A stretch of DNA of 64,000 nt from positions 434,001 through 498,000 of the forward strand of contig JAOTON010001947.1 of the NCBI GenBank assembly GCA_034440635.1, written 5' to 3'. The notes below the pieces were generated by a model. That model did not search any database and was not told the origin of the DNA. It saw nothing but the letters and a program-made list of their open reading frames with translations. Shown piece by piece: positions 45,664-56,949 of the stretch. How positions within the stretch are numbered: position 1 is the stretch's first letter; each line of letters begins with the position of its first letter. Both the position numbers and the translations under genes were made by a program. Source of the DNA: Lepas anatifera. Its lineage: Eukaryota; Arthropoda; Thecostraca; Lepadidae.

Positions 45664-46200
45664 CATCTTAAACGCAGGGCTGGGGGACAATCATATAATG
45701 ACAGGTGAGAAATCAGCTTCATCTGGATATTAATCTTGGGATTGATATCGCGGATGAACACGGCTTCTAACTCTTGAAGTTTTCGCCTACTGTGCAATCA
45801 TGTCACTATAGAAGTTTCTCGCACGGGCTCATCCCTGGTGAGCTGAAGGTTTTGGGACGTTCTCAGATGGCTCAGGAGGGCACCTTGCTACAAGTGATAT
45901 GTTATTCTTCAGGAGAGTCGTATCAAAGGGCCCGATGTGGCAAAATTTCACTCGGCGCGCACAGTCGCCAGGTTTTCAGTCAAGCTTGTATACTACACCG
46001 GTCGTTTTGAGGTCTGAAGGGTCGCTAGACGAGTCGTTTTTCGTGACAAGGCTTGATGTTTTCCTGTTCGTGTAGAACATAGTTAGGTTTGTTGAATCCT
46101 CGGCTTGTTTTGGGATAATATTCTTCTTGATGAGTTCTGTAATCACTTTCATCCTTTTTGTACGCGGTGAAATTTGAGTTTTGAAACAACAGTTGGTGTA
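45664..46200 (-). pseudogene. Penelope-like C-terminal region with GIY-YIG-type remnant
   Basis: Minus-strand reading gives MKVITELIKKNIIPKQAEDS, TNLTMFYTNRKTSSLVTKND, TTGVVYKL, then a decayed stretch with stops, and ELEAVFIRDINPKINIQMKL followed by SHLSLYDCPPALRLR. The FYTNRKT-VVYKL arrangement leading into a GIY-YIG endonuclease is characteristic of Penelope-like elements. It is a separate copy, tail to tail with the RT at 43,894-45,255. Confidence 0.7.
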
Positions 46201-46749
46201 CAGTTCCAGGTGAAGCTTCCTAAGTTAGTGGTTTTGTACAAGTTTTGTTCATTTCACTGAATATCATGTTTTCGATGTCATTCAAATAAAAGTTATTGTT
46301 TATCAGGATACTCTTCACTCAATTCAACTCTTGATGTACCAGCTCCCGAGAGGAGCACTGTGTGAAAGCCCTGTGGATGTACGCTTCAAAGCGTGCTCCA
46401 CAATTCCCAGTGCTGGTGGGGCAGTTCCCCCACAGGCAGCGCCACCCCGGGACAGGGAAGCAGCTCCCACAACAGACCGGCCACCTTGGACATGGCCCTC
46501 CGCTGCATCAGATGACCGGTCAGTCTCCGAGACACCGCGCAGGACGGGCCGCTGAACAGAGACAGATCTGCGATGTCCAACCAGCATGGAAGCAACCCCA
46601 CCTCAATCCCCAGCACCAGCCACACACCTGACACCTGAAGCAAGAGCATCATCCAGAGCAGGACCAGAGTCACCACCCTGAGACCTACATATACTGAGAA
46701 TATCAGCCCTGGCGGTCCCTACAAACATCTCCACTGGATTAGAGATGCC

Positions 46750-46945
46750 TGTGACTTTAAGAATAATAATTGATGTGGTTTAACGATGCACCAACTGCCA
46801 GGGTCATAAGGCGTCACCAACTCTCACTCTGTTCGAGGGGATTTTGGGGATCAGATTAACATATTCAGAGGCTCGGTCTGGACTTGAAGCCCAGACCAGT
46901 GGCTTAAAAGACAAGGGTGCTATCCACTAAGCCACCTCATCCCCT
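46750..46945 (-). mobile_element. tRNA-derived SINE-like copy
   Basis: On the minus strand, GATGAGGTGGCTTAGTGGAT then AGCACCC gives a polymerase III A-box, and TCTGGGCTTCAAGTCCAGA is a B-box and T-arm with a paired stem. No complementary 3' acceptor stem follows, so it is not a working tRNA. The body continues for over 100 bp to GTTAAACCACATCAATTATT near 46,770. This combination is typical of tRNA-derived SINEs. Confidence 0.7.
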
Positions 46946-47099
46946 GCCTGTGACTTTGAGGAAAATTCTACCTGCAGGGCGCATAGTAAGAAGAGGAAGG
47001 CGATTGCCTTGTGGATAGTTAAGTTCTTGAAGGAGCTTTACTACTGCTCAGAAGTTAAACTTTCATGAACCAGCAACCCATATCTCACAGGCTTGGTGT

Positions 47100-47640
47100 G
47101 CTGGTGATAGATGCACATCCTTTCATCTCAGTAAGCGAACCTGACTAGAATCACTTTGCGAATTCTCAGATGGTGACAAGCAATTATGCCACCAGGCTGG
47201 ATCTTCCATGGTACCGACATCAAACTCACAAGACAGCAGTCGTTTGGGCTATGCTTGTCTCTCTTCTTGCATATAGGCACAACAGATGCAAGCTTCCATT
47301 CACTCAGTATTGTACCAGTATCAAGGGACTTCTGGTACAACAGTGAGACGGGGACACAGGGATTCTGCCACATCATGTAGTATGCCGGGGTGAAGGAGGT
47401 CTGGACCTGGCAAGCTTGTGAGGTCAGATTGGAAAAGACAGCCTGACAGGAAATAGGGATGTCCTCAAGTAGCGGGCCAGGCTAACGAGGCTCAAAGATT
47501 GGGACATTTTACTTGTCCCCACGGCCGAAAACACTGGTGAAAAACTATTCGGATGGTTTTCTGTGCTGTCAGATTCAAGATCACCATTTAAGCTTCTCAA
47601 ACAACAAATCTTGGTCACCACTTTCAATCTTGTGCTTGTA
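47100..47640 (-). pseudogene. Non-LTR retrotransposon RT fragment (CR1/Jockey-like)
   Basis: Across broken frames on the minus strand: NSFSPVFSAV, then LPGPDLLHPGILHDVAESLC, then LYQKSLDTGTILSEWKLASV followed by VPICKKRDKHSPNDCCLVSL. This is the N-terminal part of a LINE reverse transcriptase (the PGPD-hP and W-K-A-x-VxPI-KK blocks). Stops and shifts show it is dead. Confidence 0.75.
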
Positions 47641-49184
47641 TAGCTCCAAAATGACTTTGGACTAATTTTGATATTTTTTCATACATTGCATTCAGTCACT
47701 CTGCAAATTTCTGGTCAATCTGCATGGCACTTCTTTCATTGCACTTTGACTTGAAATGTGACTAAAGGAAGGGCATAGTGTTTTTGCTGGTGATGAAGAT
47801 GCGATTTTCTGACAACGATTAAGGACATAATATTATTAGCTGAAGCTCCACCAGACAGGCGCTGTACACGTTCCTCCTCCCTTGAACATGGGGCTCTCCC
47901 TCACTTACGTTCCATTGTGCTGTTGATTGCAATGTGTGTATAAGAAAGGTAAGGTACGAATAAGTTTTTTTGTTTTGCTTAAGAAGCGTGTTTTATTCAA
48001 TCATGGATTTAATCAGAATTGAAGCAATAAGCACAGTTGAGTTGGAAACACCAGGAACAGACCACTAGGTACCTACGAATCAACGTTAACTTAACAAGAC
48101 TAATGAAATTCTAAGTGGCACTTTATATTCCAATCAACATTTTGCGACCTCGTATTAAATTTAGGCTTAACCTCCAAAACCAAGCACTTCAGCAGTCAAT
48201 CGACCCCTACCTCCTCCCTTCCCAACAACACACAAAACCAAAGCAATACAATAGGGACGACACAGCAAAGCAAATGCGACAAACAAACTTTCCTTGTTAT
48301 TCTGCCGGCAGAACGCATACTAGTGTGCCGTACGCATGCGCAGTGTTGTATCATGAACACAAGATGGGGTACTGTGCATGCGTGCAGCCTACTGGTCTGC
48401 GTTCTGCAGGGCAGAATAACTCGGCCAATTTTACAGCAATAGCGCACATTGTGGTGCGTTTATCTTGGACATCTTGGACGGCAACAAGGCCCTAAGGCAG
48501 ACGGCAACAGGCAAGATACCTTTGGCAACAGGGACAGCAGAGTGTCTCTACTAACCGTGGACAGCAGCAGCAGCGGCGGGAGCCGCGGGTGCGTGAGGAG
48601 GAGGGGCTGGTGCAGTGTTTGAGGTGAAGAAGTAGTATTGAATATTGTTGACGAGTGCCTAGTTTTTTAATTGATCGATTGAAACGAATGGAAACATCGG
48701 AGGAGATGGGGACTGCCGTTTGCAGTCACGAGTTCCTGAATTTTCTTTTCAATTGTTTTTCGTTCTGATGCCTTCCAGCACCTGCATCATGCAAAAAAGT
48801 TTTTTATTTTGAGTGATTCTGACTGCTACTCACCGTTTGAATTTTTTTAGATCCATTTATTTATTTGCAACGATATACACCAATAAATGGTGCACGACGA
48901 AGACAATACGCAAAGCGACCACCAGTTGTGCATCCCCCTTGGCTCTTGGTACCGTATGTTTATTATACACACATGATGATCGACAGAACACAACAGAACG
49001 TAAGTGAGAGGGAAATCCCACCTTCAAGGAAGGCGGAACGTGTATGACGCCGGTCAGGTGGAGCTTCGGCTAATCGAGCGCAAACGTGACTCAGCGGAGA
49101 AAACGTACGTCTGAAACCCACCAAGTTTTTAAATTTTTGACTGTGCCGCACACCCAGCCAGCAGAGAGAGCACCCCGGGACAGA
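47641..49184. other. No gene recognised; one short hairpin inside
   Basis: Non-coding as far as I can see. The one structure noted is the hairpin at 48,298-48,419. A CAGCAGCAGCGGCGG stretch at about 48,563 is a short GC-rich patch. Confidence 0.4.
48298..48419. repeat. 120-bp inverted repeat
   Basis: TTATTCTGCCGGCAGAACGC and GCGTTCTGCAGGGCAGAATA form arms of about 21 bp with one or two mismatches. Inside, CGTACGCATGCGCA and TGCATGCGTGCAG continue the symmetry partly. It is probably a small inverted-repeat element. Confidence 0.65.
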
Positions 49185-50945
49185 ACTCTTGCTGGGCTAT
49201 TCCAGAAATCCCTAGATCCAGCCTCTCTGCCCAATGATTGGTGAAAGAGTTCAGTTGTGCCCATTTTTAAGGAGATAGGCAGCTGCTTAGCAACTATTGA
49301 CCAGTGAGTCTAATGGCTGTGCCTTGCAAGTATTGGAGTCTGCTGTTAGGGACTGGCTCTTTCTGCACTTAACTGTAACTTATGTCCATAGAAATATATT
49401 GCAGAATAAAACAATCAGATAAAAACATTACATAAGAAGAATGGGGAACTTTTCACACGAGGAAGAGAGTGGAGGAACAACATGCAGCAGAACAGTAAAA
49501 TACGCTCGCACACAGTAAAAGCACTATTGCCAGTGAGTGTCAACCCCACCCCGCCCCAACAAGATGGCGCCACTCACTAATAATGAGCCACACAGGCGGC
49601 CGAATAACAGGTGACACCACCCAGCCCAACATTGGCAACTGACTTACTATCCAAAGACCAACACTGTTCCAGGTTAAAAAGGTATTGTAAGACACAGATG
49701 CTTGAAGTTTTGGAGCACTAGAACACTTTGATAGAGGACCATCACCCAGTTGATGCAGTGTACCTCAATCTTAGCAAAGTGTTTAATTTGGTGCCTGTGA
49801 CTGATTACTCCTAAAGCTTTATAGCTATGGAGTGCAGGGTAGACTACTGAACTGGATCCAAGCTTTCCTGACTGATAGACAGCAACAAGTGGTCTTAACT
49901 TCCACTTAGGCAAAGTTGACTAGTGGGATCCCCTTAGGTTCTGTTCTGGGTCTCCTTCTGTTCCTGGTGTGTATAAATGACTTGCCTGAAATTGTAGAAT
50001 CCAGTATCAAACTCTTAACAGACAATGCCAAAATATACAACTCAGCTCAACATCATGCCTCCAGGAACAAGCTGCAAAGGGATATCAACTGCATCATGCA
50101 CTAGTCAGTAAAATGGCAGATCCCATTTAGTACAGGCAAATGCTCAGTTCTGCACCTTGGGTCAGGCAACATTCATCAACAGTACACAATGTCCAGTGGG
50201 CCTCTCTGTGAAGTCACTGAGGAAATAGACCTGGGCATCATGATCGATTCCGACTTGAAGTTTAGGCACCAGGCGGCCTCTGCAGTATCCAGATCCAACA
50301 GGGTACTTGCTGTGATCTGAAGATAATTTGCCAATATTGACAACTTCATTCCACCCTGCTTATACAAAGCAATGGTGTGTCCTCGAGTCGAGTACGGCAA
50401 CACTGTGTGGGGGCCATTTAATCGGGCCGACCAGCAACTGGCGGAGAAGGTACAGAGACGTGCAACTCGTATGATCCCCTCACTACGCCATTTACCTTCT
50501 ATGGGAAGGATCCGAAGTCTAGATCTCCCGTCATTGTACTACCGCAGACGAAGGGGAGATATGGTGAAAGTATTCCAGCTGCTGTATGGGAGGGTTGATC
50601 TGGACTACTCAAACTTTGTAGCACTGAACACAAGCACCCGGACTGGAGGACACCCTCTGAAACTGACGAAACCCACAGCTCAGACCAGGGTCCGCCGATG
50701 TGTGTGTGTGGAGTTCGAGCCGTCTCCGACTGGAACTCTCTGCCCAAGTCCGTAGTTTTTTCTCAGACATTGTCTCAGTCCCAGGCCAACTTAGACATTC
50801 ATTGGAACCGTCTCATGTACCTGATCCCTGAGAACGACTGAGATAAGTACACTTTCATCTGGAGCCCGTTGAGAAGGGGAACCGCAGCCCACAGTGGCCT
50901 CAAAATCCCGACTATTTGTAAGGTAAGGTAAGTTATGCTCGTATT
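49185..50945 (+). pseudogene. Non-LTR retrotransposon RT, interrupted copy
   Basis: Pieces in order: LFQKSLDPASLPNDW at 49,199; VRDWLFLHLT-like at 49,345; QMLEVLEH, HPVDAVYLNLSKVFNLVPV at 49,690-49,795; LLNWIQAFLTDRQQQVV; LTSGIPLGSVLGLLLFLVCI, INDLPEIVES, LLTDNAKIYN (the F-A-D-D box decayed to LTDN); then YGNTVWGPFNRADQQLAEKV, QRRATRMIPSLRHLPSMGRI and DLPSLYYRRRRGDMVKVFQL. About 270 bp of foreign sequence splits it at roughly 49,370-49,640. The 3' end finishes with an AAGGT short tandem tail near 50,925-50,938, as in CR1-type elements. Frameshifts and stops make it inactive. Confidence 0.82.
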
Positions 50946-51401
50946 CACTAAAACGAATGTGGGTAAAAGTCGAGCGAGATTCCACGAACCACATGTTATA
51001 ACTATCTCAGATGTCAGCGCCCAGCTAGCCAGGCCGGATCACGGAGGCACACGGCGGCACCACCACTCCACTGGGGAGGCGCCACCAGTATTTAAATGCA
51101 AGATCCGCCCCCTGGGCAGCTGCACCCGGCTGGAGCAAGCAACCGCCACGCAGGTGGTAGAGTCGTGAGGTCCTCAAAACCAATCGTCAGTGCCATCACC
51201 GGCACGGTCGCCGCTGGATCCAGGCGCAAAAGGAGGACGGATTCTAAACATCAACCGAAATAATGAACCCAATTCGGTAAATCCGCGCGACAAACCCCGT
51301 ATCCGGCGAGCATACCGCACAGCTACACGAAGGCCGCAGCACGCACCACGGCAGGCCCCGGCCACGACACGACGACGGCAACACACGCGAGTACCAGTCA
51401 G

Positions 51402-51660
51402 CATAGGCGGATCCAGGATTGCTGATCGGAGGGGGCACCTTCCCGGAGGGGCGCCATCCGGACCAGGGGGCGCCACCTATGACCGGAAAAACCCATCAGG
51501 TGCGCGCCAAATCCTATCGGTGGGCGCCGACTTTCGTATCCTGGGGGGGGTGGGAAACGACATTTCAGGGGGCGCCATCGACATTTCAGGTGGGCGCCGA
51601 GGGTCGATCGGGAGGGGGCCCAGAACGCAGGGCTTACACAGTGCCCTCCCAAGAGTAGCG
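51402..51660. mobile_element. hAT-like miniature element copy, one clear end
   Basis: The left terminus CATAGGCGGATCCAGGATTG matches the elements at 12,482 and 13,304. The interior repeats GGGGGCGCCA and GACATTTCAGG words. The right terminus is not found, so the copy is truncated near GGTCGATCGGGAGGGGGCC. Confidence 0.6.
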
Positions 51661-51679
51661 TTAAAAAAATAGAAAAGAC

Positions 51680-52340
51680 TCAAGGACGCGCTGCCGCACT
51701 CAGACCGCAAAATTCCGCCAAAAGGTGCCGCATGAGAACTGCAACCTGAAAAATTACCATACGCCGCGGGCAAACAGGAGCAAGCATTTTGGTTGTGTCA
51801 TTGTGTTGCTTAATAGTCAAATAGGAATTGCACCTGGAACTGGGGTTTTTCAAGGAATGAAATTTAGTGTGAGGGTAGGTATTTCTGTGTGGTCGGTGTA
51901 CAACATTGTATTTGCTCTCCCATCTAGTTAAATTGATACTTTTTTATCGCCTGATAAAAATAGAAAATGTTATCAATGAGGCAATGAAGTGAATAATTTG
52001 CGTTAGGAGATAAGTTATGTTTTGTCACATCTTAGTTTCAGATGAACTTTTCATTTCCATTACAGTAAATTTTGCTTGATCCTGCTTGATTTTGGTCCCA
52101 GCATTGTCCTGGAATTTAGCATTTGGTCCTGGGTTTAGTCCCGCTGGGACCAGACTGTGTCCTAACACCGGGACCGCAGGGCCGGAAAGTCCCACCTCTA
52201 ATTTAGTAGCTTCAGGACTTAAATGTGTTCAAAACCTTGTAATAATTCATAAAAGCTGCATATATTTATTTTACGGAACATACCTAGTACCTTGTACCTT
52301 GTAGAAGACGGAGATTTGAGCCCACTTAATCCTTGGCCCG
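51680..52340. other. No gene recognised
   Basis: Mixed sequence with no coding or repeat signal that I can support. A GGACC-like word recurs around 52,090-52,190 (GGTCCCAG, GGTCCTGGG, GGGACCAG, GGGACCGC). Confidence 0.4.
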
Positions 52341-52429
52341 GTGAAGGGTGTTTGAACACCCTCCGCCTTGGGTTTTTTTCCGGCAGCACGAAAAAAATGG
52401 TAGCTCGAATCGCTACGGTATTTGGCACA

Positions 52430-52810
52430 CCTTAGCCTTGATCAAGTCTGTAACTTTCCCCAAAACTTTAAGGTTGGGTCATCTCAGGTCAGGTCAAGTA
52501 ACCTCACCTCCAAAATTTTTTAAGGTGGCCTAAGTAAGATATGATAAATATATTCAATTTAAACTTTTACCACATATTGAGCGCACTGAGTAGTTCAACA
52601 TATCTTCCGGGATTTTTCATATCGATGACCTAAGGTCAGGTACGGATCCTGACCTCTTTTTTGGAAATGCATGGGAAAAACAGGAATTGAGCTGAATTTG
52701 TGTAGATACAATTGAGAATACTTTCATATTCTCCAAACCGTAGTATCCTGGGTCCCTTTCTAGGTTCATGTTGCAATTTTTACCTGTGACCTCTCAGAGG
52801 TCATCTAGGC
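52430..52810 (+). mobile_element. Family C element, degraded internal fragment
   Basis: Contains AAGGTTGGGTCATCTCAGGT, CAGGTCAAGTAACC, CGATGACCTAAGGTCAGGTA and TGACCTCT-TTGGAAAT-CATGGGAAAA in the same order as the full copies. No termini are preserved, and it is followed directly by a family A element. Confidence 0.55.
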
Positions 52811-52813
52811 TAC

Positions 52814-53264
52814 TTAAAGGGAATGTGGCACCTTCATAACGTGATTTTAACTGAGATAGCCAAGTTGTAAAGCAATTCGGAAAACCCTGTACTCAATATA
52901 TCAGCTGTCTTGGAACTCAGATTTCCGTAGAAAAAGCTAAAACCTACCTGCAATGTACGCCTCATGTACCCATAGCAGCAGGCTACATCATGGCTGTTGG
53001 TGTGACGACATACGCTGACGTCACGGTGAGTATCAGCCAATCGAAGCCCTTGAAGCGTTTCGAGTATGGTAGTGGTTGCCAGATCATGACATCATCCACA
53101 GGCAGATATTTATATCTTTCCCTAGAAGAGTATTTTAAAAATCTAAATATTGAGCTTATTGTACATTTTAAGGGAAATCATGAGTGGTTTCATTATTTTC
53201 GGCTAAAAGTACGCCTAATTATACTAAATTCCAGGATTCGACCTAGGTGCCACATTCCTTTTAA
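52814..53264. mobile_element. TTAA-bounded element, family A, copy 3
   Basis: TTAA at 52,814-52,817, then AGGGAATGTGGCACCTT; right end AGGTGCCACATTCCT-T, then TTAA at 53,261-53,264. The interior is collinear with copy 1 at 4,581, with small differences. Confidence 0.8.
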
Positions 53265-54226
53265 GCAGATTTTCAGACATGCGTGAACAACTTTGCAAGA
53301 AATGGCAGCAAAGCTTTTATTTTGGTATCATTGCGTTTAGGTTTTTATTCGAGTCGATTGATGTGCATATTGACAATGGTTTATCAGAAAGTGATCTTGC
53401 CTGACCTCAGGTCAGGTCATTTTGATGCTTTGACCTAGTACAGTCGTATCATACATTATTCGATTCGACGTAACGAGAGGAAGCGAATGGTGCCAAAAAC
53501 ATTATTATGACTCGACTCTGTCAGATGCTAGAGCCCCGAAACACTTCTTTACATGTATGTACCTCAGCGGCGTACCAGGGGGATGCAAAGCCACCTTTTA
53601 CATGTTGCCCTGCCTTGTGTGGAGACCGTCAAAAGAGGTTTATTTCGCAGGGAAGCGGTTGCTTTTATTTACCATCTTGGACGCTGTCCCGGGGCAGACC
53701 CCTACGTTTCCACCTTTAGCAGTTTTTGAGCCAGGGTGAGGAAATATTTTAAAGATCATCCATTTTAGGCTATCTTATTTTATGCCGTTTTTCATCTCTT
53801 AATGGATTGCAGTGCTTCTGTTGTATTTTTATATGCTTCATATTCATAGCTTCGTGTATATTTTAATTTTATATCGAGTGTTTTATATCACTGTTTCAAG
53901 AATAGGTTGCATTGCATTGTCACACGTTTGCATTCTAAATACTCATTGGTGTGCTGTTTTATTGCTCGATTTCAGCTGTAATTGGTTTTCCACATACCTG
54001 TTGCTGATAAACCTGAATAAATGAAATATGTCACCTTTGACCTGTCATGAACTCAATATTGACACCTGAGCCAAAAAGTGACGGATATAGTTGCTTCATG
54101 AATTTGTATCAGCTATCCACCAGCGTTTACGTTTTTTCGCCATCCCGTATAGGAGCCGAGTTCGAGGGGGTGTTTGAACACCCCCTACCACGGCGAAGGT
54201 GGCTTGGAGACCCACCGGGGCGGGTG

Positions 54227-55069
54227 TTAACAAGCGCATTGATGGGGGCGGGTACCCGTCCCCCCTCGGGTTTTTCGGAGATAGCAGAAAAACAGCGGCG
54301 CTAGCGCCGCCGTACTTGGCATACCTTTTCTCTCATCATTTTTACAACTTCTGTGAAAATTTGAAGGTGAGGTCATCTCAGGTCAGGTCACCAGTACAGG
54401 TCAAGTGACCCGACCTCAAAAAAGTTTAAGATAGCATAAGTTGGAGCAGGGCGAACTTATCCTATTGAAACTCATATCACATAATGGCCCCACTGAGTTC
54501 TCTAAAATATGTTCCGGTATTTTTATATCAATGACCTAAGTTCAGGTACGAGGCATGACCTCTCCATTGGAAATACGTGGGAAAATGGTTTTTACGGAAT
54601 AACTCAGTAACGGATGGTGATAGAGCATTTACTTTAGCTGCATTAGACTCGCCTGGGCTTTGCGGTTCTAATGATATGCATTTTATATAATTTGACCCTG
54701 ACCTGACCTCAGGTCAGGTCAAATCCTTGATTTGACCTAGCAAGGTCAAATTATATATCATTCGATTAGGCTTGCTGAGAGGATTCATGTAGTTCAAATC
54801 CTTTTTCTCTATCTTTACTTTTTCAGATGAAATGGCCGAAAAACTGAATTTATATGTTATCCCTATGACGGCATGTTTTGACCTCCCGTGACCTTAAATG
54901 TGACCTGACAAAAAAATGGTTCAAATGTTTTCGATGGAGAAGTGGATGGGCAGCCCAACGCCGTTTACCGTTTTTCGCTACCTACCGTGGTTCTGGAGAT
55001 CTTAGGGGCGGGTACCCGCCCCCCCGTCAATGCGAAGGTGGCTCAGACCCCCGTCAATGCGCGTGTTAA
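54227..55069. mobile_element. TTAA-bounded, AGGTCA-rich element, family C, best copy
   Basis: TTAA (54,227-54,230), then CAAGCGCATTGATGGGGGCG; right end CCCCCGTCAATGCGCGTG, then TTAA (55,066-55,069). About 840 bp. AGGTCA or TGACCT words appear throughout, for example in TCAGGTCAGGTCACCAG at 54,378-54,394 and TGACCTGACCTCAGGTCAGG at 54,700-54,719. No open frame of note. Confidence 0.78.
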
Positions 55070-55079
55070 GGCCTATGAA

Positions 55080-56095
55080 GTCCGGTCGCAACGAGCTCTC
55101 TTGTGGTGGTCAGGTCTTAGTCTGTGTCGGGGATGAAGTTTTTGTTATCGAGCCAGAGAGCATCTAGCCTCAAATTGAATGCTTTAGTTGTCTGGGCGCA
55201 GGCAACCTCAGCGGGAAGGCTGTTCCAGTCGTCTATGACACGAACTCCAAACATGTTACGCCGGGCACAGGAATGAGCTCTTGGCTTCTGAAGTTTCAAC
55301 TGGCGGCTTCTTGTTCGAGCGGATCTGAATCTAGAATCTGGGGAGGTCAACATTCAGGGAGGAGTGCAGGGTTTGATACACCCTGATCATGTCATCACGC
55401 CTTCTTCAATACTAGAGCGATGGAAGATTCAGTTCCTGTAGACGTTCACTGTACTGTTTATGCTGAGTGCTTCGGACCATCCTCGTAGCTCTCCTCTGGA
55501 CCTTTTCAATTATCTTCTGGTCGCTTATATTGAATGATCCCCATGTGAGGTTGCAATATTCTAGATGTGAGCGCACCATTGTCTTGTACAATACCGGGAG
55601 TGTCGTCAAATCAATTTTGTGAAAATATATATTTATAAACCCCAGTATCTGGTTGCCTTTTTTGTTGCTGGTGCTGCTTGATCGCGGAACTTCAGTGTCC
55701 GCTCGAACACGGAGATCCTTCTCAACCGTGGAGACCAGAAGTTTTGTAGTATCCGTGGGGGGTTGTTGTTGGGTCGTAGGTGGAGTACTCTGCATTTGGT
55801 TTGGCTCAACAGAAGTTACCAGGTTTCGGACCATTTCATTATCATTTCGATGTCTGCCTGGAGCACTTCTGATAGGGGCTAGTCTGTTACTTGGTGCATA
55901 TATTTTTGTGTCATCGGCAAATATCTTGGTCTGAGCTTGAACAACGTCAGGAAGGTCGATGGCATATATCGGAAATAATACTGGTCTAAGCACAGACCCC
56001 TGCGGAATGCCACTGACCACTGGAACCCACGCAGATGCGCCTCTGTTTAGAACGACCCTCTGTTCACGGTCTGTCAGCGAGTGAGCGAGGTTTAC
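55080..56095 (-). pseudogene. Non-LTR retrotransposon RT, 3' part, minus strand
   Basis: On the minus strand: VSGIPQGSVLRPVLFPIYAI, DLPDVVQAQTKIFADDTKIY (catalytic F-A-D-D intact), VEKDLRVRADTEVPRSSSTS, LPVLYKTMVRSHLEYCNLTW, IIEKVQRRATRMV, then in a shifted frame RSARTRSRQLKLQKPRAHSC, RNMFGVRVIDDWNSLPAEVA. This is the CR1/Jockey-type RT end and C-terminal tail. It is 5'-truncated, as is usual for LINE insertions. It differs from the copy at 49,185, so at least two subfamilies are present. Confidence 0.85.
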
Positions 56096-56123
56096 GGCTT
56101 ACGATCAGCCAGGTTACTGCAAC

Positions 56124-56320
56124 CATATGGAAGGTATTCCTTCATGATTTGAAATACGGCAGTAAGCCCGTACTTTGAAGTTTAAAGCTGGCGGAAATTT
56201 TAGTATTGAGAGCTTTGGGGAATATTAAATATGGCAATAGTGGTTTCTCAACACGCTCTTGGAAACTACTATCTCAGTTCAAAACTAGTTATAAAAGTGG
56301 GACACTCCCTTTGAATCTCC
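56124..56320. mobile_element. Family B TTAA element, truncated copy
   Basis: Shares GGTATTCCTTCATGATTTGA, ACACGCTCT, CTATCTCAGTTCAAA and AAAAGTGGGACACTCCCTTT with the 22,812-23,163 element. Only the right end is preserved, and its TTAA is changed to TTGAA. Confidence 0.6.
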
Positions 56321-56544
56321 TTTAAAGTATTTTATAGGAATTTGGAAACTTATTCTTAGCTGTGCCATCGTACCATCGGGTCACCATCAATCCTTAATAT
56401 GATATGGTTCATTGTTAATCGTGTCCGATAATTTCCACAACTTCGCTTCCTCAAAGCCACACACCAAATTTATGGCACTGATTTGTTCGCTTTGTCGATG
56501 TAGAGTTGAAATATACCAAACTCGTTCTCGAATAAGCTGAATGT

Positions 56545-56900
56545 GTTGATAAGGTATATACTGGCCTGTCTCCTCGAATCCTGGATATAAAATGCACTTA
56601 TACTTATACTACCGGGTACTTACTATACTACCGGGCACCTCGCCCATACTTATACCTACTACCGGGCATATATTCGGGCATATCCCTTCGTCAGAATCAG
56701 GTAGGTCGAATTTCAAATTCTGAGTCATAGTGCAGCTTGTTTCGAATTCCACCCTCTTTTGTGAAATTAGAGGTCTGACACACTATGACTGAGAATTTGA
56801 GATTCGACCTACCTAATTCTGACAAATGGCTATGCCCGAATATGTGACATAAGTGCATTTTATATCTAGGATTCGAGGAGACAGGCCAGCATATACCTTG
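56545..56900. mobile_element. Fold-back (hairpin) element
   Basis: AGGTATATACTGGCCTGTCT, CCTCGAATCCTGGATATAAA on the left is answered by TTTATATCTAGGATTCGAGG, AGACAGGCCAGCATATACCT on the right. Inside, CGGGCATAT-CCCTTCGTCAG, AATCAGGTAGGTCGAATTTC and CTGAGTCATAGTG are likewise inverted. The left arm carries extra tandem copies of ACTACCGGGCA. A related, more decayed stretch lies at 37,545-37,765. Confidence 0.75.
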
Positions 56901-56949
56901 TAGACTTACGATCATCCTCCTCGCCTCAGCACTCCAAAACCTATTGAAG

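Noticed and set aside
46386..46676. 96-codon minus-strand ORF starting with a hydrophobic, signal-peptide-like stretch
   Set aside because: GC-rich and superficially convincing, but no recognisable domain, no splice partner and no support beyond openness; it lies between retroelement debris.
46866..46945. A possible functional tRNA gene on the minus strand
   Set aside because: A-box, B-box and T-arm are present, but no 3' acceptor strand pairs with the 5' end; the sequence continues as a SINE-like body.
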